In this document: positions 1 through 10,990 of the stretch, in pieces
Numbering within the stretch: position 1 is the stretch's first letter
Layout: the number at the start of each line of letters is the position of its first letter
Made by a program: the position numbers and the translations under genes
Assembly (NCBI RefSeq): GCF_963576545.1
Contig: NW_026870394.1
Span: 248,001 to 312,000, forward strand
Direction: 5' to 3'
Origin: Limanda limanda
Taxonomy: Eukaryota > Chordata > Actinopteri > Pleuronectiformes > Pleuronectidae
Length of the DNA: 64,000 bases
The notes under the pieces: generated by a model
What the model saw: only the letters and a program-made list of their open reading frames with translations
Told to the model about the DNA's origin: nothing
Database searches by the model: none

Positions 1-70
1 GGTCGTACAAGCTCGGGGATGGTACCAATCGATCCGCAGGACCCAAATTAGTCCAGATGCAACCACTTTC
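1..70 (+). repeat. Partial B monomer at left edge
   Basis: The window opens inside a B monomer, in its 83% block (GGTCGTACAAGCTCGGGG). It runs through the B-specific tail ending CAACCACTTTC before the first A monomer at 71. The array therefore continues to the left of the window. Confidence 0.95.
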
Positions 71-233
71 CAAGTCTCTCCGACCTTCACAAAAAAAGTT
101 ATTCAAGAATATCTCTTTCTCCTATGTGCTTTCATCCCTAACCCTAACCCTAACCCTTCCGAAAGTCGGAGAAGCTCAAGGATGGTATCGATCGATGCGC
201 GCTACCCCATTTAGTGGGGGTAGAGCCTACTTG
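71..233 (+). repeat. First A monomer, with a variant KpnI site
   Basis: This is a 163-bp A monomer directly after the partial B. It carries GGTATCGATCG where nearly every other A has GGTACCGATCG, so the KpnI site GGTACC present in most monomers is lost. I saw no second copy of this variant in the window. Confidence 0.9.
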
Positions 234-403
234 CAAGTCTCTCCGACCTTCACAAAAAAAGTTATTCAAGAATATCTCTTTCTCCTATGTGCTTTCATCC
301 CTAACCCTAACCCTAACCCTTCCGAAAGTCGGAGAAGGTCAAGGATGGTACCGATCGATGCGCGCTACCCCATTTAGTGGGGGTAGAGCCTACTTGCAAG
401 TCT

Positions 404-497
404 CTCCGACCTTCACAAAAAAAGTTATTCAAGAATATCTCTTTCTCCTATGTGCTTTCATCCCTAACCCTAACCCTAACCCTTCCGAAAGTCGGAG
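404..497 (+). other. Inverted repeat flanking the telomere core of A
   Basis: CTCCGAC (404-410) in the shared block and GTCGGAG (491-497) after the telomere tract are exact reverse complements, 80 bp apart. They could pair to present the telomere tract in a loop. A smaller hairpin, TCCGA-AAG-TCGGA at 484-496, overlaps the right arm and would compete with it. Both recur in A monomers. Confidence 0.6.
462..482 (+). repeat. Interstitial telomere tract (CCCTAA)3CCC in the representative A monomer
   Basis: The C-rich telomere strand lies on +; the - strand reads GGG followed by three TTAGGG. The tract sits at monomer positions 66-86 of every A copy and is absent from B. With 276 full and 18 contracted tracts, about 864 perfect-phase CCCTAA hexamers are spread over the window, roughly 6 kb or 9.5% of it. 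One copy (about 62630) has CTCTAA, and two (about 25070 and 31970) have CCCCAA. Contracted tracts, with two CCCTAA, start at 23948, 28442, 30849, 35498, 35655, 36293, 39515, 39672, 40310, 45627, 45784, 46422, 48356, 53329, 54929, 57817, 62466 and 63422. Confidence 0.97.
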
Positions 498-527
498 AAG
501 CTCAAGGATGGTACCGATCGATGCGCG

Positions 528-549
528 CTACCCCATTTAGTGGGGGTAG
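528..549 (+). other. Tail hairpin of A monomer (CTACCCC / GGGGTAG)
   Basis: The arms CTACCCC (528-534) and GGGGTAG (543-549) are perfect complements. They extend by one A-T pair if one G is bulged, around an AT-rich loop. The structure recurs in A monomers at positions 132-153. It is weakened where the preceding CTACCCC is CAACCCC, or where GGGGG is GGGAG. This is a sequence-level palindrome; any role in extrusion or transcription is inference. Confidence 0.7.
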
Positions 550-2165
550 AGCCTACTTGCAAGTCTCTCCGACCTTCACAAAAAAAGTTATTCAAGAATA
601 TCTCTTTCTCCTATGTGCTTTCATCCCTAACCCTAACCCTAACCCTTCCGAAAGTCGGAGAAGCTCAAGGATGGTACCGATCGATGCGCGCTACCCCATT
701 TAGTGGGGGTAGAGCCTACTTGCAAGTCTCTCCGACCTTCACAAAAAAAGTTATTCAAGAATATCTCTTTCTCCTATGTGCTTTCATCCCTAACCCTAAC
801 CCTAACCCTTCCGAAAGTCGGAGAAGCTCAAGGATGGTACCGATCGATGCGCGCTACCCCATTTAGTGGGGGTAGAGCCTACTTGCAAGTCTCTCCGACC
901 TTCACAAAAAAAGTTATTCAAGAATATCTCTTTCTCCTATGTGCTTTCATCCCTAACCCTAACCCTAACCCTTCCGAAAGTCGGAGAAGCTCAAGGATGG
1001 TACCGATCGATGCGCGCAACCCCATTTAGTGGGGGTAGAGCCTACTTGCAAGTCTCTCCGACCTTCACAAAAAAAGTTATTCAAGAATATCTCCTCAGAT
1101 TTGGGGGAATTTCGTCGGTCGACCTCTTTCGAAGGTCGTACAAGCTCGGGGATGGTACCAATCGATCCGCAGGACCCAAATTAGTCCAGATGCAACCACT
1201 TTCCAAGTCTCTCCGACCTTCACAAAAAAAGTTATTCAAGAATATCTCTTTCTCCTATGTGCTTTCATCCCTAACCCTAACCCTAACCCTTCCGAAAGTC
1301 GGAGAAGCTCAAGGATGGTACCGATCGATGCGCGCTACCCCATTTAGTGGGGGTAGAGCCTACTTGCAAGTCTCTCCGACCTTCACAAAAAAAGTTATTC
1401 AAGAATATCTCCTCAGATTTGGGGGAATTTCGTCGGTCGACCTCTTCCGAAGGTCGTACAAGCTCGGGGATGGTACGAATCGATCCGCAGGACCCAAATT
1501 AGTCCAGATGCAACCACTTTCCAAGTCTCTCCGACCTTCACAAAAAAAGTTATTCAAGAATATCTCTTTCTCCTATGTGCTTTCATCCCTAACCCTAACC
1601 CTAACCCTTCCGAAAGTCGGAGAAGCTCAAGGATGGTACCGATCGATGCGCGCTACCCCATTTAGTGGGGGTAGAGCCTACTTGCAAGTCTCTCCGACCT
1701 TCACAAAAAAAGTTATTCAAGAATATCTCTTTCTCCTATGTGCTTTCATCCCTAACCCTAACCCTAACCCTTCCGAAAGTCGGAGAAGCTCAAGGATGGT
1801 ACCGATCGATGCGCGCAACCCCATTTAGTGGGGGTAGAGCCTACTTGCAAGTCTCTCTGACCTTCACAAAAAAAGTTATTCAAGAATATCTCCTCAGATT
1901 TGGGGGAATTTCGTCGGTCGACCTCTTCCGAAGGTCGTACAAGCTCGGGGATGGTACCAATCGATCCGCAGGACCCAAATTAGTCCAGATGCAACCACTT
2001 TCCAAGTCTCTCCGACCTTCACAAAAAAAGTTATTCAAGAATATCTCTTTCTCCTATGTGCTTTCATCCCTAACCCTAACCCTAACCCTTCCGAAAGTCG
2101 GAGAAGCTCAAGGATGGTACCGATCGATGCGCGCTACCCCATTTAGTGGGGGTAGAGCCTACTTG

Positions 2166-2210
2166 CAAGTCTCTCCGACCTTCACAAAAAAAGTTATTCA
2201 AGAATATCTC
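2166..2210 (+). other. 45-bp block shared identically by A and B
   Basis: The first 45 bp of the monomer are the same in the A and B consensus, although the flanking core shows no similarity and the tail only about 53%. The block holds the CTCCGAC arm, an A7 run and the near-palindrome TTATTCAAGAATAT (5-bp arms, 2-nt loop). Scattered variants exist: CTCTGACC in B at six places, GTAATTC near 51370, 52655, 58264 and 62750, and AAACGTT at 57933. It is the best candidate for a protein-recognition box, but function is inference only. Confidence 0.7.
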
Positions 2211-2233
2211 CTCAGATTTGGGGGAATTTCGTC

Positions 2234-2255
2234 GGTCGACCTCTTCCGAAGGTCG
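2234..2255 (+). other. Palindrome and hairpin in B core
   Basis: GGTCGACC (2234-2241) is a perfect 8-bp palindrome. Overlapping it, CGACCT (2237-2242) and AGGTCG (2250-2255) form a 6-bp stem with a 7-nt loop CTTCCGA. The frequent CTTTCGA variant changes only the loop. The structure recurs in nearly all B monomers. Confidence 0.65.
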
Positions 2256-5200
2256 TACAAGCTCGGGGATGGTACCAATCGATCCGCAGGACCCAAATTA
2301 GTCCAGATGCAACCACTTTCCAAGTCTCTCCGACCTTCACAAAAAAAGTTATTCAAGAATATCTCTTTCTCCTATGTGCTTTCATCCCTAACCCTAACCC
2401 TAACCCTTCCGAAAGTCGGAGAAGCTCAAGGATGGTACCGATCGATGCGCGCTACCCCATTTAGTGGGGGTAGAGCCTACTTGCAAGTCTCTCCGACCTT
2501 CACAAAAAAAGTTATTCAAGAATATCTCTTTCTCCTATGTGCTTTCATCCCTAACCCTAACCCTAACCCTTCCGAAAGTCGGAGAAGCTCAAGGATGGTA
2601 CCGATCGATGCGCGCTACCCCATTTAGTGGGGGTAGAGCCTACTTGCAAGTCTCTCCGACCTTCACAAAAAAAGTTATTCAAGAATATCTCTTTCTCCTA
2701 TGTGCTTTCATCCCTAACCCTAACCCTAACCCTTCCGAAAGTCGGAGAAGCTCAAGGATGGTACCGATCGATGCGCGCTACCCCATTTAGTGGGGGTAGA
2801 GCCTACTTGCAAGTCTCTCCGACCTTCACAAAAAAAGTTATTCAAGAATATCTCTTTCTCCTATGTGCTTTCATCCCTAACCCTAACCCTAACCCTTCCG
2901 AAAGTCGGAGAAGCTCAAGGATGGTACCGATCGATGCGCGCTACCCCATTTAGTGGGGGTAGAGCCTACTTGCAAGTCTCTCCGACCTTCACAAAAAAAG
3001 TTATTCAAGAATATCTCTTTCTCCTATGTGCTTTCATCCCTAACCCTAACCCTAACCCTTCCGAAAGTCGGAGAAGCTCAAGGATGGTACCGATCGATGC
3101 GCGCTACCCCATTTAGTGGGGGTAGAGCCTACTTGCAAGTCTCTCCGACCTTCACAAAAAAAGTTATTCAAGAATATCTCTTTCTCCTATGTGCTTTCAT
3201 CCCTAACCCTAACCCTAACCCTTCCGAAAGTCGGAGAAGCTCAAGGATGGTACCGATCGATGCGCGCAACCCCATTTAGTGGGGGTAGAGCCTACTTGCA
3301 AGTCTCTCCGACCTTCACAAAAAAAGTTATTCAAGAATATCTCCTCAGATTTGGGGGAATTTCGTCGGTCGACCTCTTTCGAAGGTCGTACAAGCTCGGG
3401 GATGGTACCAATCGATCCGCAGGACCCAAATTAGTCCAGATGCAACCACTTTCCAAGTCTCTCCGACCTTCACAAAAAAAGTTATTCAAGAATATCTCTT
3501 TCTCCTATGTGCTTTCATCCCTAACCCTAACCCTAACCCTTCCGAAAGTCGGAGAAGCTCAAGGATGGTACCGATCGATGCGCGCTACCCCATTTAGTGG
3601 GGGTAGAGCCTACTTGCAAGTCTCTCCGACCTTCACAAAAAAAGTTATTCAAGAATATCTCCTCAGATTTGGGGGAATTTCGTCGGTCGACCTCTTCCGA
3701 AGGTCGTACAAGCTCGGGGATGGTACGAATCGATCCGCAGGACCCAAATTAGTCCAGATGCAACCACTTTCCAAGTCTCTCCGACCTTCACAAAAAAAGT
3801 TATTCAAGAATATCTCTTTCTCCTATGTGCTTTCATCCCTAACCCTAACCCTAACCCTTCCGAAAGTCGGAGAAGCTCAAGGATGGTACCGATCGATGCG
3901 CGCTACCCCATTTAGTGGGGGTAGAGCCTACTTGCAAGTCTCTCCGACCTTCACAAAAAAAGTTATTCAAGAATATCTCCTCAGATTTGGGGGAATTTCG
4001 TCGGTCGACCTCTTCCGAAGGTCGTACAAGCTCGGGGATGGTACGAATCGATCCGCAGGACCCAAATTAGTCCAGATGCAACCACTTTCCAAGTCTCTCC
4101 GACCTTCACAAAAAAAGTTATTCAAGAATATCTCTTTCTCCTATGTGCTTTCATCCCTAACCCTAACCCTAACCCTTCCGAAAGTCGGAGAAGCTCAAGG
4201 ATGGTACCGATCGATGCGCGCTACCCCATTTAGTGGGGGCAGAGCCTACTTGCAAGTCTCTCCGACCTTCACAAAAAAAGTTATTCAAGAATATCTCTTT
4301 CTCCTATGTGCTTTCATCCCTAACCCTAACCCTAACCCTTCCGAAAGTCGGAGAAGCTCAAGGATGGTACCGATCGATGCGCGCTACCCCATTTAGTGGG
4401 GGTAGAGCCTACTTGCAAGTCTCTCCGACCTTCACAAAAAAAGTTATTCAAGAATATCTCTTTCTCCTATGTGCTTTCATCCCTAACCCTAACCCTAACC
4501 CTTCCGAAAGTCGGAGAAGCTCAAGGATGGTACCGATCGATGCGCGCTACCCCATTTAGTGGGGGTAGAGCCTACTTGCAAGTCTCTCCGACCTTCACAA
4601 AAAAAGTTATTCAAGAATATCTCTTTCTCCTATGTGCTTTCATCCCTAACCCTAACCCTAACCCTTCCGAAAGTCGGAGAAGCTCAAGGATGGTACCGAT
4701 CGATGCGCGCAACCCCATTTAGTGGGGGTAGAGCCTACTTGCAAGTCTCTCCGACCTTCACAAAAAAAGTTATTCAAGAATATCTCCTCAGATTTGGGGG
4801 AATTTCGTCGGTCGACCTCTTCCGAAGGTCGTACAAGCTCGGGGATGGTACCAATCGATCCGCAGGACCCAAATTAGTCCAGATGCAACCACTTTCCAAG
4901 TCTCTCCGACCTTCACAAAAAAAGTTATTCAAGAATATCTCTTTCTCCTATGTGCTTTCATCCCTAACCCTAACCCTAACCCTTCCGAAAGTCGGAGAAG
5001 CTCAAGGATGGTACCGATCGATGCGCGCTACCCCATTTAGTGGGGGTAGAGCCTACTTGCAAGTCTCTCCGACCTTCACAAAAAAAGTTATTCAAGAATA
5101 TCTCTTTCTCCTATGTGCTTTCATCCCTAACCCTAACCCTAACCCTTCAGAAAGTCGGAGAAGCTCAAGGATGGTACCGATCGATGCGCGCAACCCCATT

Positions 5201-5838
5201 TAGTGGGGGTAGAGCCTACTTGCAAGTCTCTCCGACCTTCACAAAAAAAGTTATTCAAGAATATCTCCTCAGATTTGGGGGAATTTCGTCGGTCGACCTC
5301 TTCCGAAGGTCGTACAAGCTCGGGGATGGTACCAATCGATCCGCAGGACCCAAATTAGTCCAGATGCAACCACTTTCCAAGTCTCTCCGACCTTCACAAA
5401 AAAAGTTATTCAAGAATATCTCTTTCTCCTATGTGCTTTCATCCCTAACCCTAACCCTAACCCTTCCGAAAGTCGGAGAAGCTCAAGGATGGTACCGATC
5501 GATGCGCGCTACCCCATTTAGTGGGGGTAGAGCCTACTTGCAAGTCTCTCCGACCTTCACAAAAAAAGTTATTCAAGAATATCTCCTCAGATTTGGGGGA
5601 ATTTCGTCGGTCGACCTCTTCCGAAGGTCGTACAAGCTCGGGGATGGTACCAATCGATCCGCAGGACCCAAATTAGTCCAGATGCAACCACTTTCCAAGT
5701 CTCTCCGACCTTCACAAAAAAAGTTATTCAAGAATATCTCTTTCTCCTATGTGCTTTCATCCCTAACCCTAACCCTAACCCTTCCGAAAGTCGGAGAAGC
5801 TCAAGGATGGTACCGATCGATGCGCGCTACCCCATTTA

Positions 5839-8800
5839 GTGGGGGTAGAGCCTACTTGCAAGTCTCTCCGACCTTCACAAAAAAAGTTATTCAAGAATAT
5901 CTCTTTCTCCTATGTGCTTTCATCCCTAACCCTAACCCTAACCCTTCCGAAAGTCGGAGAAGGTCAAGGATGGTACCGATCGATGCGCGCTACCCCATTT
6001 AGTGGGGGTAGAGCCTACTTGCAAGTCTCTCCGACCTTCACAAAAAAAGTTATTCAAGAATATCTCTTTCTCCTATGTGCTTTCATCCCTAACCCTAACC
6101 CTAACCCTTCCGAAAGTCGGAGAAGCTCAAGGATGGTACCGATCGATGCGCGCTACCCCATTTAGTGGGGGTAGAGCCTACTTGCAAGTCTCTCCGACCT
6201 TCACAAAAAAAGTTATTCAAGAATATCTCTTTCTCCTATGTGCTTTCATCCCTAACCCTAACCCTAACCCTTCCGAAAGTCGGAGAAGCTCAAGGATGGT
6301 ACCGATCGATGCGCGCTACCCCATTTAGTGGGGGTAGAGCCTACTTGCAAGTCTCTCCGACCTTCACAAAAAAAGTTATTCAAGAATATCTCTTTCTCCT
6401 ATGTGCTTTCATCCCTAACCCTAACCCTAACCCTTCCGAAAGTCGGAGAAGCTCAAGGATGGTACCGATCGATGCGCGCTACCCCATTTAGTGGGGGTAG
6501 AGCCTACTTGCAAGTCTCTCCGACCTTCACAAAAAAAGTTATTCAAGAATATCTCTTTCTCCTATGTGCTTTCATCCCTAACCCTAACCCTAACCCTTCC
6601 GAAAGTCGGAGAAGCTCAAGGATGGTACCGATCGATGCGCGCAACCCCATTTAGTGGGGGTAGAGCCTACTTGCAAGTCTCTCCGACCTTCACAAAAAAA
6701 GTTATTCAAGAATATCTCCTCAGATTTGGGGGAATTTCGTCGGTCGACCTCTTTCGAAGGTCGTACAAGCTCGGGGATGGTACCAATCGATCCGCAGGAC
6801 CCAAATTAGTCCAGATGCAACCACTTTCCAAGTCTCTCCGACCTTCACAAAAAAAGTTATTCAAGAATATCTCTTTCTCCTATGTGCTTTCATCCCTAAC
6901 CCTAACCCTAACCCTTCCGAAAGTCGGAGAAGCTCAAGGATGGTACCGATCGATGCGCGCTACCCCATTTAGTGGGGGTAGAGCCTACTTGCAAGTCTCT
7001 CCGACCTTCACAAAAAAAGTTATTCAAGAATATCTCCTCAGATTTGGGGGAATTTCGTCGGTCGACCTCTTCCGAAGGTCGTACAAGCTCGGGGATGGTA
7101 CGAATCGATCCGCAGGACCCAAATTAGTCCAGATGCAACCACTTTCCAAGTCTCTCCGACCTTCACAAAAAAAGTTATTCAAGAATATCTCTTTCTCCTA
7201 TGTGCTTTCATCCCTAACCCTAACCCTAACCCTTCCGAAAGTCGGAGAAGCTCAAGGATGGTACCGATCGATGCGCGCTACCCCATTTAGTGGGGGTAGA
7301 GCCTACTTGCAAGTCTCTCCGACCTTCACAAAAAAAGTTATTCAAGAATATCTCTTTCTCCTATGTGCTTTCATCCCTAACCCTAACCCTAACCCTTCCG
7401 AAAGTCGGAGAAGCTCAAGGATGGTACCGATCGATGCGCGCAACCCCATTTAGTGGGGGTAGAGCCTACTTGCAAGTCTCTCTGACCTTCACAAAAAAAG
7501 TTATTCAAGAATATCTCCTCAGATTTGGGGGAATTTCGTCGGTCGACCTCTTCCGAAGGTCGTACAAGCTCGGGGATGGTACCAATCGATCCGCAGGACC
7601 CAAATTAGTCCAGATGCAACCACTTTCCAAGTCTCTCCGACCTTCACAAAAAAAGTTATTCAAGAATATCTCTTTCTCCTATGTGCTTTCATCCCTAACC
7701 CTAACCCTAACCCTTCCGAAAGTCGGAGAAGCTCAAGGATGGTACCGATCGATGCGCGCTACCCCATTTAGTGGGGGTAGAGCCTACTTGCAAGTCTCTC
7801 CGACCTTCACAAAAAAAGTTATTCAAGAATATCTCCTCAGATTTGGGGGAATTTCGTCGGTCGACCTCTTCCGAAGGTCGTACAAGCTCGGGGATGGTAC
7901 CAATCGATCCGCAGGACCCAAATTAGTCCAGATGCAACCACTTTCCAAGTCTCTCCGACCTTCACAAAAAAAGTTATTCAAGAATATCTCTTTCTCCTAT
8001 GTGCTTTCATCCCTAACCCTAACCCTAACCCTTCCGAAAGTCGGAGAAGCTCAAGGATGGTACCGATCGATGCGCGCTACCCCATTTAGTGGGGGTAGAG
8101 CCTACTTGCAAGTCTCTCCGACCTTCACAAAAAAAGTTATTCAAGAATATCTCTTTCTCCTATGTGCTTTCATCCCTAACCCTAACCCTAACCCTTCCGA
8201 AAGTCGGAGAAGCTCAAGGATGGTACCGATCGATGTGCGCTACCCCATTTAGTGGGGGTAGAGCCTACTTGCAAGTCTCTCCGACCTTCACAAAAAAAGT
8301 TATTCAAGAATATCTCTTTCTCCTATGTGCTTTCATCCCTAACCCTAACCCTAACCCTTCCGAAAGTCGGAGAAGCTCAAGGATGGTACCGATCGATGCG
8401 CGCTACCCCATTTAGTGGGGGTAGAGCCTACTTGCAAGTCTCTCCGACCTTCACAAAAAAAGTTATTCAAGAATATCTCTTTCTCCTATGTGCTTTCATC
8501 CCTAACCCTAACCCTAACCCTTCCGAAAGTCGGAGAAGCTCAAGAATGGTACCGATCGATGCGCGCTACCCCATTTAGTGGGGGTAGAGCCTACTTGCAA
8601 GTCTCTCCGACCTTCACAAAAAAAGTTATTCAAGAATATCTCTTTCTCCTATGTGCTTTCATCCCTAACCCTAACCCTAACCCTTCCGAAAGTCGGAGAA
8701 GCTCAAGGATGGTACCGATCGATGCGCGCTACCCCATTTAGTGGGGGTAGAGCCTACTTGCAAGTCTCTCCGACCTTCACAAAAAAAGTTATTCAAGAAT

Positions 8801-10990
8801 ATCTCTTTCTCCTATGTGCTTTCATCCCTAACCCTAACCCTAACCCTTCCGAAAGTCGGAGAAGCTCAAGGATGGTACCGATCGATGCGCGCAACCCCAT
8901 TTAGTGGGGGTAGAGCCTACTTGCAAGTCTCTCCGACCTTCACAAAAAAAGTTATTCAAGAATATCTCCTCAGATTTGGGGGAATTTCGTCGGTCGACCT
9001 CTTTCGAAGGTCGTACAAGCTCGGGGATGGTACCAATCGATCCGCAGGACCCAAATTAGTCCAGATGCAACCACTTTCCAAGTCTCTCCGACCTTCACAA
9101 AAAAAGTTATTCAAGAATATCTCTTTCTCCTATGTGCTTTCATCCCTAACCCTAACCCTAACCCTTCCGAAAGTCGGAGAAGCTCAAGGATGGTACCGAT
9201 CGATGCGCGCTACCCCATTTAGTGGGGGTAGAGCCTACTTGCAAGTCTCTCCGACCTTCACAAAAAAAGTTATTCAAGAATATCTCCTCAGATTTGGGGG
9301 AATTTCGTCGGTCGACCTCTTCCGAAGGTCGTACAAGCTCGGGGATGGTACGAATCGATCCGCAGGACCCAAATTAGTCCAGATGCAACCACTTTCCAAG
9401 TCTCTCCGACCTTCACAAAAAAAGTTATTCAAGAATATCTCTTTCTCCTATGTGCTTTCATCCCTAACCCTAACCCTAACCCTTCCGAAAGTCGGAGAAG
9501 CTCAAGGATGGTACCGATCGATGCGCGCTACCCCATTTAGTGGGGGTAGAGCCTACTTGCAAGTCTCTCCGACCTTCACAAAAAAAGTTATTCAAGAATA
9601 TCTCCTCAGATTTGGGGGAATTTCGTCGGTCGACCTCTTCCGAAGGTCGTACAAGCTCGGGGATGGTACGAATCGATCCGCAGGACCCAAATTAGTCCAG
9701 ATGCAACCACTTTCCAAGTCTCTCCGACCTTCACAAAAAAAGTTATTCAAGAATATCTCTTTCTCCTATGTGCTTTCATCCCTAACCCTAACCCTAACCC
9801 TTCCGAAAGTCGGAGAAGCTCAAGGATGGTACCGATCGATGCGCGCTACCCCATTTAGTGGGGGCAGAGCCTACTTGCAAGTCTCTCCGACCTTCACAAA
9901 AAAAGTTATTCAAGAATATCTCTTTCTCCTATGTGCTTTCATCCCTAACCCTAACCCTAACCCTTCCGAAAGTCGGAGAAGCTCAAGGATGGTACCGATC
10001 GATGCGCGCTACCCCATTTAGTGGGGGTAAAGCCTACTTGCAAGTCTCTCCGACCTTCACAAAAAAAGTTATTCAAGAATATCTCTTTCTCCTATGTGCT
10101 TTCATCCCTAACCCTAACCCTAACCCTTCCGAAAGTCGGAGAAGCTCAAGGATGGTACCGATCGATGCGCGCTATCCCATTTAGTGGGGGTAGAGCCTAC
10201 TTGCAAGTCTCTCCGACCTTCACAAAAAAAGTTATTCAAGAATATCTCTTTCTCCTATGTGCTTTCATCCCTAACCCTAACCCTAACCCTTCCGAAAGTC
10301 GGAGAAGCTCAAGGATGGTACCGATCGATGCGCGCAACCCCATTTAGTGGGGGTAGAGCCTACTTGCAAGTCTCTCCGACCTTCACAAAAAAAGTTATTC
10401 AAGAATATCTCCTCAGATTTGGGGGAATTTCGTCGGTCGACCTCTTCCGAAGGTCGTACAAGCTCGGGGATGGTACCAATCGATCCGCAGGACCCAAATT
10501 AGTCCAGATGCAACCACTTTCCAAGTCTCTCCGACCTTCACAAAAAAAGTTATTCAAGAATATCTCTTTCTCCTATGTGCTTTCATCCCTAACCCTAACC
10601 CTAACCCTTCCGAAAGTCGGAGAAGCTCAAGGATGGTACCGATCGATGCGCGCTACCCCATTTAGTGGGGGTAGAGCCTACTTGCAAGTCTCTCCGACCT
10701 TCACAAAAAAAGTTATTCAAGAATATCTCTTTCTCCTATGTGCTTTCATCCCTAACCCTAACCCTAACCCTTCAGAAAGTCGGAGAAGCTCAAGGATGGT
10801 ACCGATCGATGCGCGCAACCCCATTTAGTGGGGGTAGAGCCTACTTGCAAGTCTCTCCGACCTTCACAAAAAAAGTTATTCAAGAATATCTCCTCAGATT
10901 TGGGGGAATTTCGTCGGTCGACCTCTTCCGAAGGTCGTACAAGCTCGGGGATGGTACCAATCGATCCGCAGGACCCAAATTAGTCCAGAT
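5839..10990 (+). repeat. Higher-order repeat 1, copy 2
   Basis: This copy is collinear with 214-5365 at an offset of 5,625 bp. I see only a few private changes: GATGTGCGC near 8232, CAAGAATGG near 8541, GGTAAAGCC near 10027 and CTATCCC near 10171. Similarity to copy 1 stops near 10,990, where an A with CACTTTTCAAG begins a different run. Confidence 0.88.

Larger units (their letters stand above)
397..559 (+). repeat. Representative consensus A monomer (163 bp)
   Basis: This copy matches the A consensus. Modules by monomer position: 1-45 is the block shared with B, CAAGTCTCTCCGACC onward, with an A7 run and TTATTCAAGAATAT. 46-85 is the A-specific core, pyrimidine-rich and ending in the telomere tract. 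86-131 is the 83%-identical block with CTTCCGAAAGTCGGAG, KpnI GGTACC, CGATCGAT and GCGCGC. 132-163 is a tail containing a hairpin. It has seven CpG. There are 294 A copies in the window; 276 have the full telomere tract and 18 have a 157-bp form lacking one CCCTAA. 163 bp is close to a nucleosome core plus a short linker, as in many satellites. Confidence 0.97.
2166..2320 (+). repeat. Representative consensus B monomer (155 bp)
   Basis: Modules by monomer position: 1-45 is identical to A. 46-77 is a B-specific core starting CTCAGATTTGGGGGAATTTCG and including the 8-bp palindrome GGTCGACC (SalI). 78-123 aligns to A with 38 of 46 identities. 124-155 is a tail matching A at 17 of 32 positions. 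It has nine CpG and no telomere motif. There are 104 complete copies, each followed by an A monomer. Common B variants are GGTACGAATCG (KpnI lost), CTTTCGAAGG, GATCTGCAGG (gains PstI), GTCGTAAAAG, CTCAGGGATGG and GGACACAAATT. Confidence 0.97.
214..5838 (+). repeat. Higher-order repeat 1, copy 1 (5,625 bp; 25A+10B)
   Basis: Marker variants recur exactly 5,625 bp downstream: GAAGGTCAAGG near 336 and 5961, CTCTGACC near 1855 and 7480, CTTTCGAAGG near 1125 and 3375 versus 6750 and 9000, GGGGGCAGAG near 4236 and 9861, and CTTCAGAAAG near 5146 and 10771. The order of A and B monomers is the same over the shared stretch. Confidence 0.9.

Noticed and set aside
484..497. CENP-B box
   Set aside because: The nearest match, on the - strand (TTTCGGAAGGGTTAGGG), has TTCG in place but lacks the required central A and the CGGG; TTTCGTCGGTCGACCTC in B also fails. 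It does not satisfy NTTCGNNNNANNCGGGN.
528..549. Transcription terminator from the CTACCCC/GGGGTAG hairpin
   Set aside because: The hairpin has no following T run and recurs in hundreds of monomers with no gene upstream. It is better described as a structural element of the satellite.
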